Position numbers and translations under genes: made by a program. From Saprospiraceae bacterium (GTDB taxonomy: Bacteria; Bacteroidota; Bacteroidia; Chitinophagales; Saprospiraceae): a DNA stretch of 64,000 bases. Location of the stretch: positions 1 through 64,000 of the forward strand of contig JANQHF010000008.1 in assembly GCA_028282725.1 (NCBI GenBank). The letters are read 5' to 3'. Within the stretch, counting starts at the first letter, position 1. Each line of letters opens with the position of its first letter. This document shows positions 1 to 7,663 of this stretch, piece after piece. The notes under the pieces are model-generated. The model searched no databases. It saw only the letters and a list, made by a program, of their open reading frames with translations, and was not told where the DNA came from.

Positions 1-345
1 GATCAATCCTGCAACATAACTATTTCGTCGATCCTTTCTTTCCTTGAGGTTGACTCCTTTTTTGGCCTGGTAGAAAAACAGGACGGACAAAACCAGGAAA
101 ACAACGATTGCAGCAATGGTCAGATTTTCAAGAATTGCCGGGTTTTTCACCAGGTATTTTGCGAAGGTCACTGCAATGAATGCCTGAATGAGGATGGTGG
201 TCACTGCTCCCGCGATAAAAAGTACTGCTTCCTTACGGTTGAAATCCAGGTTTCTTTTCAATGCTGTCATATTGATCATTCCCGGGGGCACAAATCCCAC
301 GAATGCTACCATAACGGCCAGAAAGAAAGTCTGAATGTGTTCCAA
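1..345 (-). CDS. LysE/RhtB-family amino-acid exporter, C-terminus cut by the window edge
   Basis: The reverse strand reads as an open membrane protein whose 3' part lies beyond base 1. It begins with a hydrophobic helix followed by GFVPPGMINMTALK, which matches the N-terminal 'G-x-x-PPG-x-x-N' signature of LysE-type exporters in Bacteroidota. Two further hydrophobic helices follow, about residues 45-65 and 75-95. The family exports amino acids or related small molecules through the inner membrane; the substrate cannot be told. The only plausible start is the TTG at 343-345, because a stop lies shortly upstream and the first in-frame ATG would delete half of helix 1. Confidence in the family is good; the start is uncertain. 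Confidence 0.7.
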   Translation of the reverse strand, partial: MEHIQTFFLAVMVAFVGFVPPGMINMTALKRNLDFNRKEAVLFIAGAVTTILIQAFIAVTFAKYLVKNPAILENLTIAAIVVFLVLSVLFFYQAKKGVNLKERKDRRNSYVAGLI

Positions 346-450
346 GGAGATGTTTTTATAAAGGTATTAACGCAAAAGATAGAATGAAATGTTTCCATAA
401 ATCGATCCTGAATCTAATCTATGCGAATTTGCAATTTTTCATTTCGCTGC

Positions 451-558
451 TTACCAATCTTCAATAATGGAACTATTTCCTTCTTTTGTAAGATTGTAAT
501 AAACCATCCAGACAAGAATCATAAAAATTAATCCGCCTAACAGAATTTTTTTCTTCAT
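451..558 (-). CDS. Small single-helix membrane protein (35 aa)
   Basis: An ATG-started frame of 35 codons encodes KKK, a hydrophobic segment of about 18 residues (ILLGGLIFMILVWMVYY) and a short polar tail ending in EDW. This has the layout of a small inner-membrane protein, N-terminus inside by the positive-inside rule. It sits between the LysE-like gene and the decayed hydrolase gene on the same strand. No family is recognised. It is too short to be certain from sequence alone, and a chance frame is possible. Confidence 0.3.
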   Translation of the reverse strand: MKKKILLGGLIFMILVWMVYYNLTKEGNSSIIEDW

Positions 559-1350
559 GAATAGATCATGTATGCCATGATTATCAAGATATAGAGGTCT
601 GATGATCTGCCTCGTGAATCTGGGAAAATCGGCCAGGAGCTATTGCAACCTGCGGCAGATGTCGCGTAGAATCCCAATAAGTTGCCCAATCTGACCAGGG
701 CCCGGGGTGTGACAATGGCAACTTCCCCTGGCGTACCGGTTAGAACAAGATCCTCTTTTTGCAGTGATACTTCGGGATATTTGTCCCGGATGAAGCGCAG
801 CATCTCGAGTGGAGTAAAGATGATATTATCTGTAGTCTGTGATTGGCGCACGGCATCATGTACATATGTTTCTATTCTGATGCACGGAATGGCGTTTATT
901 TGAAGTTCCCCAATATTCCAATTTAAATGGGCAGCCTTCTCACAATAAAGCGACACTTCTTGCAGACAAATCATTCGCTATAAAAAATCCTATTTGCGGA
1001 ATGAAGTGATCATCATTAAAATCCTCTTCGGCAATATCTGTCAATAAGACAAATCCCAATTCTACTTCATAATCCAATAAGGGAGATAATGATTCAAATC
1101 TTTCATTCAATGAAACGACAACGTCGTTTTCAAGTTGACCTACTGCCGATATGATTTCGTTTCTAGGTGGTATGGTTAATAAAGCGCCGTTTTCAGTTAA
1201 TGATGCCAGGCTCTTTTTGAATACAGGAGGAGGTATGTCCGGATCAAAGTCCGAAGCCGCCTCTTTCAAGTGTTGACTGCAGGTTAACCCCATACAATAA
1301 ATATTCTTTGGGGCCGGCAGGCTGTCCATTGGAAGGATTTGACCATTCAT
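555..1350 (-). pseudogene. Fumarylacetoacetase-family hydrolase, frameshifted
   Basis: Two overlapping reverse frames make one fumarylacetoacetate-hydrolase (FAH) family protein. The upstream frame holds the metal-site region 'DYEVELGFVL' and 'FFIANDLSAR'; the downstream frame holds 'LVLTGTPGEVAIVTPRALV', the family's C-terminal glycine-rich loop. The reading frame must change at about 935-975, and the downstream frame runs into unrelated sequence at the C-terminus. FAH enzymes hydrolyse C-C bonds in ring-cleavage products of aromatic compounds. The gene is third in a decayed unit with the FAD monooxygenase (1531-2348) and a membrane protein (2341-2789). The true start is uncertain; a hydrophobic stretch precedes the ATG at 1350. 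Confidence 0.75.
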
Positions 1351-1530
1351 TGATATCCAAACAAATAAAATCAGCAGGAGTCGGAGATGCTGAAAGAGGT
1401 CGAAACAGGTACTATCCCAACATAATTAATAATACCAGGAGGATGATCAAGACTCCTTTGGGGATGCGTATACCAAGGTAAAATTTGAATTAAATATTGA
1501 TACTAAACTGATCTTCAAATGATGTGGCCT

Positions 1531-2348
1531 CTACGCAATAATTCCGTCCGGTCGAATCATGAGCAATGGAACCTCTTTAATATTATAGAATGATCGTTCC
1601 ATGGAATCCGCAAGTTGATTAATTATGGCTTCCTCTATATTTTGTGCTTTAAGTTTTTCGGGGACTTGAACTGACAAAAGATGCTTATTTTGCTGTCACC
1701 AGTTCTCTCAAACTCAATTCAAAATAGATACTGACACAGTCGCTGATTTGGTCCTTTCCCATCATCTGGATGTCTAGAGGTTTTCTGCTCAGGCTGCCTG
1801 CACCATCTGCGCAGATGAGATATTGGCTATAAATGTTGTCAACCCGGTCGTTTTTCCTGTTTTGACTTGACCAATAACCTCGTCGTTGGTTTCAATCATG
1901 CTTTCCCACTGATGACCTGTCAGAATCTTGCTATTAACGGATGTCTCCATGTACCTACGCAAAATTTTTTCTAATTCAGTCTGTGAGAGATTCAGATATG
2001 GCTCTGGGGCGCTAAATGTGCTTTGTATTTTTCATCATTTCCATCTGCCTGTAAATCAATGGTTCCCGGTATCGTATTGATCGTATGGCAAAACCGGATT
2101 TTTGAGCAATCACTGTAGGGTGAGGCCTCCCTCTTCAATGCTTTAAGGGATATTCCGAGCTGTACCAGGATCTCGATAGATCAAGCACTAATTTCATGTG
2201 CCTTGGGGTGTAATGAAATTTCATGCCGACGTTCTACGACCAAATTTGATATGCCAAGTTTATCAAGGTAAATTGAGCAGGACATTCCTGTCGGACCACC
2301 ACCAATGATAAGGACATCCGTAGTCATGATACGCCCTGTATCAGACAT
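1531..2348 (-). pseudogene. FAD-dependent aromatic monooxygenase (PheA/TfdB type), multiply disrupted and internally deleted
   Basis: The N-terminus reads TTDVLIIGGGPTGMS, the Rossmann dinucleotide motif of group A flavoprotein hydroxylases, then LDKLGISNLVVERR. The frame stops at TGA 2181-2183, where relatives have Arg (CGA to TGA would do it), continues as SIEILVQLGI, shifts before LNLSQTELEKIL, and shifts again before ICADGAGS, the second FAD motif. About 200 residues are then missing. The C-terminal piece with LLMIRPDGIIA ends at 1531-1533. The family is normally about 550 aa; roughly 270 codons remain. The ATG at 2346-2348 overlaps the stop of the upstream membrane gene (ATGTCTGA), so they were translationally coupled. 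Confidence 0.82.
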
Positions 2349-2789
2349 CGCCATCTGATTTGTCAAAAGGAGCCACTTTCATTTTAATCCAGAGTATGAC
2401 CAGGCATAAAACGATGGTCAGTACAAGGAAAACAAAGATGTTTTCGTCGATTCCCAGGATGGACGTATGATAACGATGATCGACTATAGCCCCCTTGTAG
2501 ACCGGAACAAAAAGAATGACTACCCAAAAACCAGCCAGGTGAGTAGCTTGCCAAAGACACGACAAGTAAAGGTTGGACACCTTGAATGGTTTTCAAATCC
2601 AAATGAAGTATGAATTGACTACTCCTGAAAAGAACATATAACCCAGCAGCCAAGACAGGTGGACTCGAGCGTGATCCCCCATCCGGTATTCATCAAATGA
2701 GATGCACCGGTATCTTAAAGCAGGGGACCAAAGAATTCCAAGATTCCTAGGGTCAACAGGATCCTTGCTACCGCAATATTTCGTTTCAT
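2341..2789 (-). pseudogene. Small polytopic membrane protein, disrupted by two stops and a frameshift
   Basis: From ATG 2787-2789 the frame reads MKRNIAVARILLTLGILEFF, then meets TAA (2715-2717). It continues as DTGASHLMNTGW, needs a one-base shift to reach GDHARVHLSWLLGYMFFSG, and meets TGA (2593-2595) before the last two helices (ATHLAGFWVVILFVPVYKG and the segment ending LVILWIKMK). Read through these lesions it is a membrane protein of about 145 residues with about four helices. No Pfam name is certain. Its coupling to the monooxygenase gene suggests a role in the same lost catabolic trait. Confidence 0.7.
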
Positions 2790-2983
2790 TTTGTCAAATA
2801 TTTGAGATTCAATGTACAAATGGAAGCCATAACTTCCTTTAATATAATGCAATATGAAACTTGGTTGGATTACGTTTTGCCCTATTTATCGAGAAGACAT
2901 GCTGGTTCTTACCGGGTAATTCTTCATTATTATGAATTGTTCATCCTGTATAACTTAGGCTTACAATTTCTAAATCCTATGGT

Positions 2984-3676
2984 ATGAAGGTCGAACCCTA
3001 TATCCTGGTAGAAGGTCACAGACATATTCTCTATCAGCAGCCATCATTCCCTGATGAAGCGGTCAATGAAAAAAGCAATCAATACTATGAATTCCTGGAC
3101 ATCCGTAGATCCGTTCGTGAATTTGACACCCGGCCTGTTCCAAGAGAGGTAATACAAAATTTGATCATGACAGCTTCTTCGGCCCCTTCCGGCGCCCATA
3201 AACAACCCTGGACATTTTGTGCTGTTAGCAACCGGGAACTGAAAACCCAAATCAGAAAGGCAGCTGAAATTGAGGAAAAGAAAAATTACTCCGGAAGAAT
3301 GAGTGAAAGATGGCTGAAGGATTTAGAACCGCTTGGTACGAATATGAACAAGCCTTTTTTAGAAGAAGCACCGTGGTTGATCATTGCATTTAAGAAGATC
3401 TACGAAATAGATATGGACGGCTCGAAACACAACAACTACTATGTCAATGAATCGATTGGTATCGCCTGTGGTATGTTGATTGTCGCTATCCATAATGCGG
3501 GCCTCGTAACATTGACACATACGCCAAGTCCGATGAATTTCCTGGCGAAAATTTTAAATCGACCAAAGAATGAACGAGCTTTTCTTTTGTTACCTGTGGG
3601 ATTTCCCAAACAACCCGCATATGTGCCTGACATAAAGAGAAGATCACTGAGTGAGGTTAGTTCGTTTTACGTGTAG
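2984..3676 (+). CDS. Iodotyrosine deiodinase-like nitroreductase-fold flavoprotein
   Basis: A 230-residue soluble FMN enzyme of the nitroreductase superfamily. FMN-binding landmarks are RRSVR (residues 41-45) and SAPSGAHKQPW (66-76). It also has the lid segment of iodotyrosine deiodinases (IYD): E98, Y102 and K123 occur with the same spacing as human Glu157, Tyr161 and Lys182, which clamp the iodotyrosine zwitterion. The C-terminal half (NAGLVTLTHTP, LLLPVGFP, VPDIKRR) also follows IYD. Human IYD removes iodide from mono- and diiodotyrosine by FMN hydroquinone; Haliscomenobacter has a bacterial homologue. Physiological substrate here is inferred, possibly halogenated tyrosines or phenols. It is divergent from the decayed aromatic cluster at 555-2789, about 200 bp away. 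Confidence 0.82.
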   Translation: MKVEPYILVEGHRHILYQQPSFPDEAVNEKSNQYYEFLDIRRSVREFDTRPVPREVIQNLIMTASSAPSGAHKQPWTFCAVSNRELKTQIRKAAEIEEKKNYSGRMSERWLKDLEPLGTNMNKPFLEEAPWLIIAFKKIYEIDMDGSKHNNYYVNESIGIACGMLIVAIHNAGLVTLTHTPSPMNFLAKILNRPKNERAFLLLPVGFPKQPAYVPDIKRRSLSEVSSFYV

Positions 3677-3705
3677 TTACAATATAATTGAGTATAAAAG
3701 AATGA

Positions 3706-4290
3706 TTACTTCAATATGCTCAATCCTATTTCAAGCGCCTTTGCTAATTTGTCAGGATCATTTTCAATTCTCGATTGTGCAATGAGACCGCTGTGTAAGG
3801 CAAAAAGCATTTCAGCAGTGGAGTCAGGTTCCAAATCTTTGTTGATTGTTTTTTGTCGTTGACCGGACTGAATCACTTTGGCCAGGGCATCTACAAATTC
3901 AGCTTTATTGTCCCTGATGATTTGACCGGCAGAAGGAACGACATCTTTGGAAGCATCGATGATGCTATTGATCATAAGACAACCTTTCTTATCCGGATCA
4001 TTGCATGCGAGCAGGAGTGAATCTTGAAAGAAATTCCTGATGGTGTCGTATCCATTATTCTCGGCCCGGAGTTGATGCAAGGCCGCTTTGGCATTTTGAT
4101 CACGATAGGATTTGATCACCGCCACGAATAATTCTTCTTTGGATCCATAGGTCTCATAGAGACTGGATCTGGAAATACCCAAATGGCTGACCAGGTCCTG
4201 TACGGAAACCCCTTCATAACCATCCCTATGAAAAAGCCGAAGTGCCTTTTCAAGTACTTCAGCTTCACAAAAGGATTTCGTTCTTGGCAT
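3706..4290 (-). CDS. TetR/AcrR-family transcriptional regulator
   Basis: A 194-residue repressor. Residues 10-55 form the TetR helix-turn-helix (VLEKALRLFHRDGYEG, then LVSHLGISRSSLYETYGSKEELF). The remainder is an all-helical ligand-binding and dimerisation domain with 'DPDKKGCLMINS', a motif common in the subgroup that senses small electrophiles or aromatic compounds. It lies 5 bp downstream of the SDR gene on the same strand, so the two form an operon. The perfect palindrome at 5086-5099 upstream of the SDR is the likely operator, which would make the unit autoregulated. The ligand is unknown. Confidence 0.88.
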   Translation of the reverse strand: MPRTKSFCEAEVLEKALRLFHRDGYEGVSVQDLVSHLGISRSSLYETYGSKEELFVAVIKSYRDQNAKAALHQLRAENNGYDTIRNFFQDSLLLACNDPDKKGCLMINSIIDASKDVVPSAGQIIRDNKAEFVDALAKVIQSGQRQKTINKDLEPDSTAEMLFALHSGLIAQSRIENDPDKLAKALEIGLSILK

Positions 4291-4295
4291 TGCTT

Positions 4296-5045
4296 TTAAA
4301 TTTGAGCCATACCTCCGTCAACAGGAATTTCAGCTCCTGTAATATACGATGAATCGTCAGAGACTAAAAAGAGGGCTGTCCTTGCCACTTCATCTCCAGA
4401 GCCGAACCTGCCGAGTGGCACTTGCTGGGACACCCCTGCCGCAAATCCTTCGATTTCTTGTTCTGTCAAATTTGTCTTGCCCCAAATGGGAGTTTCTATG
4501 GGACCCGGGCTGACTGCATTCACCCTGATGTTCCTGGGAGCTAACTCAGCTGCCAGGGTCCGTACAATAGAGCGAAGAGCTGCCTTGCTGGAGCCATAGA
4601 CACTTACCCCGGGCATCCCTTTGACGTTGGATACAGAGGTATTAAACAAAATATTTCCTCCTTCCTGCAGGTGGGGCAGGGCCAGGTTTGCAGTAAATAA
4701 GGGACCCTTCACATTGATATCATAGATATAGTCAAAAGTTTCCTCTGTGATCGTTCCCAGGGGTTGAGCAACAAACACGCCAGCATTGAAAAACAAGACA
4801 TCAATTTTTCCGAATGCAGCAACCGTCTCATCAATTAGTCGCCTGGAGTCTTCAGTACTGGATGCATCGGCTTTGATCAAAATATAATCGCCATGCAACT
4901 CGTCTTTCAGGGAGTCCAGCTTCTCCTGAGATCTGCCTGTCAAAACGACCTTTGCCCCTTCTTTCAAAAATAGCCTGGCCGAATCCAATCCCATTCCGCT
5001 TGTCGCTCCTGTTACAATGATTACCTTTCCTGATAACTTACTCAT
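4296..5045 (-). CDS. Short-chain dehydrogenase/reductase (SDR), classical
   Basis: A 249-residue cytosolic NAD(P)-dependent oxidoreductase. It shows the coenzyme motif TGATSGMG (12-19), an NAG-type motif (FFNAGVF, about 91), the catalytic YGSSK (Y-x3-K, about 155-159) with an upstream serine in NTSVSNV, and the terminal GAEIPVDGG. Basic residues TGR at about 37-39 favour NADP(H). The substrate cannot be told. It is the first gene of an operon with the TetR gene and is preceded by the palindrome at 5086-5099, so it is probably induced by its substrate or a related toxic compound. Confidence 0.88.
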   Translation of the reverse strand: MSKLSGKVIIVTGATSGMGLDSARLFLKEGAKVVLTGRSQEKLDSLKDELHGDYILIKADASSTEDSRRLIDETVAAFGKIDVLFFNAGVFVAQPLGTITEETFDYIYDINVKGPLFTANLALPHLQEGGNILFNTSVSNVKGMPGVSVYGSSKAALRSIVRTLAAELAPRNIRVNAVSPGPIETPIWGKTNLTEQEIEGFAAGVSQQVPLGRFGSGDEVARTALFLVSDDSSYITGAEIPVDGGMAQI

Positions 5046-5085
5046 GTTTATTTTTTTAGTGATAGAAAATATTGAAAACTATTAT

Positions 5086-5099
5086 GGAACGATCGTTCC
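5086..5099. promoter_or_regulatory. 14-bp perfect palindrome, probable TetR operator
   Basis: The sequence GGAACGATCGTTCC is a perfect 14-bp palindrome, 41 bp upstream of the SDR start and within the expected promoter region of the SDR-TetR operon. Its size and position fit a TetR-family operator. Assignment to the regulator at 3706-4290 is inference from adjacency. Confidence 0.6.
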
Positions 5100-5176
5100 G
5101 GAAAAAGGTTTATCAAATTTCAGATTATTTTTTAAGAAAATGATGCGCTTTAAAAGTGGATTGAGCATTCAGTCGA

Positions 5177-5184
5177 TACTTTTG
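5177..5184 (+). promoter_or_regulatory. Bacteroidota -7 promoter box for the SLC13 transporter gene
   Basis: TACTTTTG matches the Bacteroidota -7 consensus TAnnTTTG and lies 24 bp upstream of the ATG at 5209. This predicts a transcript with a leader of about 15-20 nt. A good -33 TTTG element is not seen at the usual distance. Confidence 0.5.
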
Positions 5185-5208
5185 CATACAAACCCATTCA
5201 TTTATTAA

Positions 5209-6645
5209 ATGGCCGATTCCCGACGTGCTTCCTTCAATAAGTTAGCGGATGCTCAATATATCGTTGAGACGCAAAGTCGGGTCATCCAGTTTCTCTCATC
5301 CATTTTAATATCTCTTCTACTGACTTATTTGCTGCGTGATGAATCGATGGTGCCTCCCCAGATATACGTTCTTTTCTTGCTTTTTCTATCGATTGGACTT
5401 TGGGTCACAGAAGCTATTCCGCCCTTCGCGGTTGGAATAATGATAGTGGGGTTTTTGGTTTTTTCTCTTGGACAACCCAGTCTTGAGCAGTATGATATTG
5501 ATGTCGTCAAATTTGTAAACACCTGGTCAGACAGTGTGATTTGGCTTTTACTCGGAGGTTTTTTTCTTGCAAAAGGAATGGAGCGAACGGGTTTGGACCT
5601 TTCATTATTTAAAGTGATTTCGAGAAGGTTTAAGGATAATCCGACCATTCTATTGCTGGCCCTGATGATTACGACAGCCTGTTTTTCAATGGTAATGTCC
5701 AATACAGCCACGGCGGCAATGATGTTTGCCTCTTTGATGCCTCTAATCAATCGACTTGGGCACCAAAATGGATATTCCAAATGTCTCCTTCTCGGTATTC
5801 CTTCAGCTGCCTCAATAGGAGGAATGGGTACGATTATCGGATCGCCACCCAATGCGATAGCCGTAGATATGATCAACAAATTATTACTGGTAGATCAAAG
5901 TGTAGATTTTTTTGACTGGATGATCCTGGGCTTTCCCGTAGCAATTGTGTTAACAATTTTGTTCTGGTTTCTTCTATTGAAGAAATACAAATTTGATGAT
6001 CACATCGATCTTGCAGATCTCAGCGACCCAACGGTTGAAAAAAAACCAAGACTTCAATACATCGTCAGTTGGGACTCACAGCGAATCGTACTGTTTGTTT
6101 TATCGACTACGATGCTGCTTTGGTTGACAGATAGCTTACATGCGATTCCAATGGCCGCTGTCTCGGGCATTCCCATCGTGGCATTAACGATGACGAATAT
6201 CATCAGGGCTGAAGATGTACGATCACTCCCATGGGATACACTTATGTTGGTTGCAGGTGGGCTGTCACTTGGATTGGCCATTCAGGAAACCGGTCTTATG
6301 GACTATTTTCTGAACCAGTTAGAAGATCTCACTCTTCCCATGTGGTTGTTGTTAGGTGTGTTTGCTGTAATTACGGTGATTTCTTCCAATATTATGAGCA
6401 ATACGGCAGCTGCAGCCATTCTTATTCCATCTGCAATTCTTTGGAATACCTCTAATCCAATCGTCCTGCCCTTGATTATCGGTTTGTGTGCCAGTTGTGC
6501 TTTATTCCTACCGGTATCAACACCTCCGAATGCCATTGCGTATAGCACGGGAATGCTCAATCAAAGGGAGTTTCGCTACGGTGGAGTGATCATCGGTATT
6601 TTGGGACCCGTCTTAATTTCGATTTGGGTGTTGTTAATGTATTAA
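5209..6645 (+). CDS. SLC13/DASS-family sodium-coupled anion symporter
   Basis: A 478-residue inner-membrane transporter with about 11 hydrophobic helices. It contains the two SNT motifs that define the divalent-anion:Na+ symporter (DASS) family: MSNTATAAMM (S164-T166) and MSNTAAAAIL (S397-T399). Each is followed by the proline-containing hairpin segments GSPPNAIA (211-218) and STPPNAIAYSTG near the C-terminus. The family imports dicarboxylates such as succinate, citrate or sulfate with sodium; the exact anion is not evident. The gene stands alone with its own -7 box and converges on the small membrane gene at 6671-7105. Length is normal. Confidence 0.92.
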   Translation: MADSRRASFNKLADAQYIVETQSRVIQFLSSILISLLLTYLLRDESMVPPQIYVLFLLFLSIGLWVTEAIPPFAVGIMIVGFLVFSLGQPSLEQYDIDVVKFVNTWSDSVIWLLLGGFFLAKGMERTGLDLSLFKVISRRFKDNPTILLLALMITTACFSMVMSNTATAAMMFASLMPLINRLGHQNGYSKCLLLGIPSAASIGGMGTIIGSPPNAIAVDMINKLLLVDQSVDFFDWMILGFPVAIVLTILFWFLLLKKYKFDDHIDLADLSDPTVEKKPRLQYIVSWDSQRIVLFVLSTTMLLWLTDSLHAIPMAAVSGIPIVALTMTNIIRAEDVRSLPWDTLMLVAGGLSLGLAIQETGLMDYFLNQLEDLTLPMWLLLGVFAVITVISSNIMSNTAAAAILIPSAILWNTSNPIVLPLIIGLCASCALFLPVSTPPNAIAYSTGMLNQREFRYGGVIIGILGPVLISIWVLLMY

Positions 6646-6670
6646 CCAACATCCTTTTTTGATTGAACGA

Positions 6671-7105
6671 TCAGCTCAGCCAACCTTTGGCCTTACATTG
6701 CCGGGAATACCAATAGAGGGATATCGAAATGATGATGACCAAAAAAGTCGTAATTATTGCCGGAGTACCCATTACCGAAACCATCTCAGTCATAAATAAT
6801 CCATGAAGCATTTGTACGACAGCTGCGATCATGGAAACCAGGAATAATGGCACCGCCCATGATTTTTTCATCAACAGCCCGATACAACCCAATGTTCCTG
6901 TAATTACTGCTAGTGCAAATAGGATGGTGATCCACATAGGTACGTTTTCAAACAGCGCCTGTTGGTCTTCTGGCATTGCGGCAAGTGTTTCTTCACTCAT
7001 GAATGTTTGACCCACAAAGTTGAGTATGCCCAGGCCATTCCAAATCAGTCCAATCACCGCAATAATCCGGAATGACTTAGGTATCGTGGTGTTTTGTTCG
7101 TTCAT
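6671..7105 (-). CDS. Conserved four-helix membrane protein of unknown function
   Basis: From the ATG at 7103-7105 (MNEQNTTIPKSFRIIAVIGL) this gives 144 residues with four predicted helices: about 11-30, 62-82, 86-106 and 115-135. A conserved acidic loop lies between the first two (MSEETLAAMPEDQQALFEN). Proteins of this type are widespread in Flavobacteriia and Saprospiria and are sometimes labelled 'sugar transporter' without evidence. A 14-codon longer start is open but would add a polar leader before the helix, so I prefer the internal ATG. No function can be given. Confidence 0.7.
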   Translation of the reverse strand: MNEQNTTIPKSFRIIAVIGLIWNGLGILNFVGQTFMSEETLAAMPEDQQALFENVPMWITILFALAVITGTLGCIGLLMKKSWAVPLFLVSMIAAVVQMLHGLFMTEMVSVMGTPAIITTFLVIIISISLYWYSRQCKAKGWLS

Positions 7106-7447
7106 TGAATTACGAATTTCAGTGGTATTTCCAATATTTGGAAACACTCTTATATGATATTAATCTTCTTCACATTGTATTTTATCTATATGTATCTCAT
7201 TGATTATCTAAATATTATATACAGAGAAATAGAAAAATTTTATATTGTGTCATCAAGGAAGACGCCGTTCGAAAACAAACACATTAAAAAAAATTATAAT
7301 ATATTTGATTTGTAAAACCTCCCATGTTTTTCTTGAATGATAATTCTTAATACTCAATGGACTATTAGGAAAACCTAAATATCTAATTTAGTATTGACTG
7401 TAGTTATGTTTATTACCTACATTTGCAGTCTTGGAAAAGACAACCCT
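7106..7447. other. AT-rich intergenic region
   Basis: About 340 bp between the start of the small membrane gene and the small basic gene. It is markedly AT-rich with runs of A and T (for example around 7215-7250 and 7290-7310), and I find no open frame with coding character. It contains the promoter at 7394-7425. The low-GC composition begins here and continues to the end of the dGTPase gene. Confidence 0.6.
7394..7425 (+). promoter_or_regulatory. Bacteroidota promoter (TTG-N21-TACATTTG)
   Basis: TTG at 7394-7396 and TACATTTG at 7418-7425 match the -33 (TTTG/TTG) and -7 (TAnnTTTG) elements of Bacteroidota promoters, with 21 bp between them. Transcription would start near 7432, about 16 nt before the ATG at 7448. 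A GGAAAAG stretch at 7432-7438 may help ribosome binding. Confidence 0.6.
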
Positions 7448-7597
7448 ATGGCTCGTGACAAAAGTTCGGTAAAAAAAGGATCAAAACAAAGAAAGAATCA
7501 ATCAGAAAAACAAAAAGTCATTCTTGTACCTCCTTCTAATGACGAAAGATTTTATTGGTTTAGTAAAAAACCAAAGTTAACAACGCAATCATCGTGA
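7448..7597 (+). CDS. Small, highly basic protein (49 aa), unknown function
   Basis: The ATG at 7448 starts a 49-residue protein rich in Lys, Ser and Gln (MARDKSSVKKGSKQRKNQ, then a tail with ERFYWFSKKPKL). There is no hydrophobic segment. It is preceded at a suitable distance by a good promoter, which argues that it is real. It lies 66 bp upstream of the dGTPase gene and shares its low GC, so the two may form one transferred unit. The charge would suit nucleic-acid binding, but that is only inference. Confidence 0.5.
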   Translation: MARDKSSVKKGSKQRKNQSEKQKVILVPPSNDERFYWFSKKPKLTTQSS

Positions 7598-7663
7598 TTA
7601 GGTGAAATTTTCCTTTAGTACGTAAAATAATTTCTATTTTCACACCATTTATTTGAATGAATA

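Noticed and set aside
1592..1600. GATCGTTCC, half of the SDR/TetR operator, near the decayed monooxygenase.
   Set aside because: It lies inside the coding part of the pseudogene (MERSF codons) and has no second half; probably chance.
2802..2987. 61-codon frame upstream of the deiodinase-like gene.
   Set aside because: Its composition is unlike a protein, it ends over the next start, and the region is the expected promoter of that gene.
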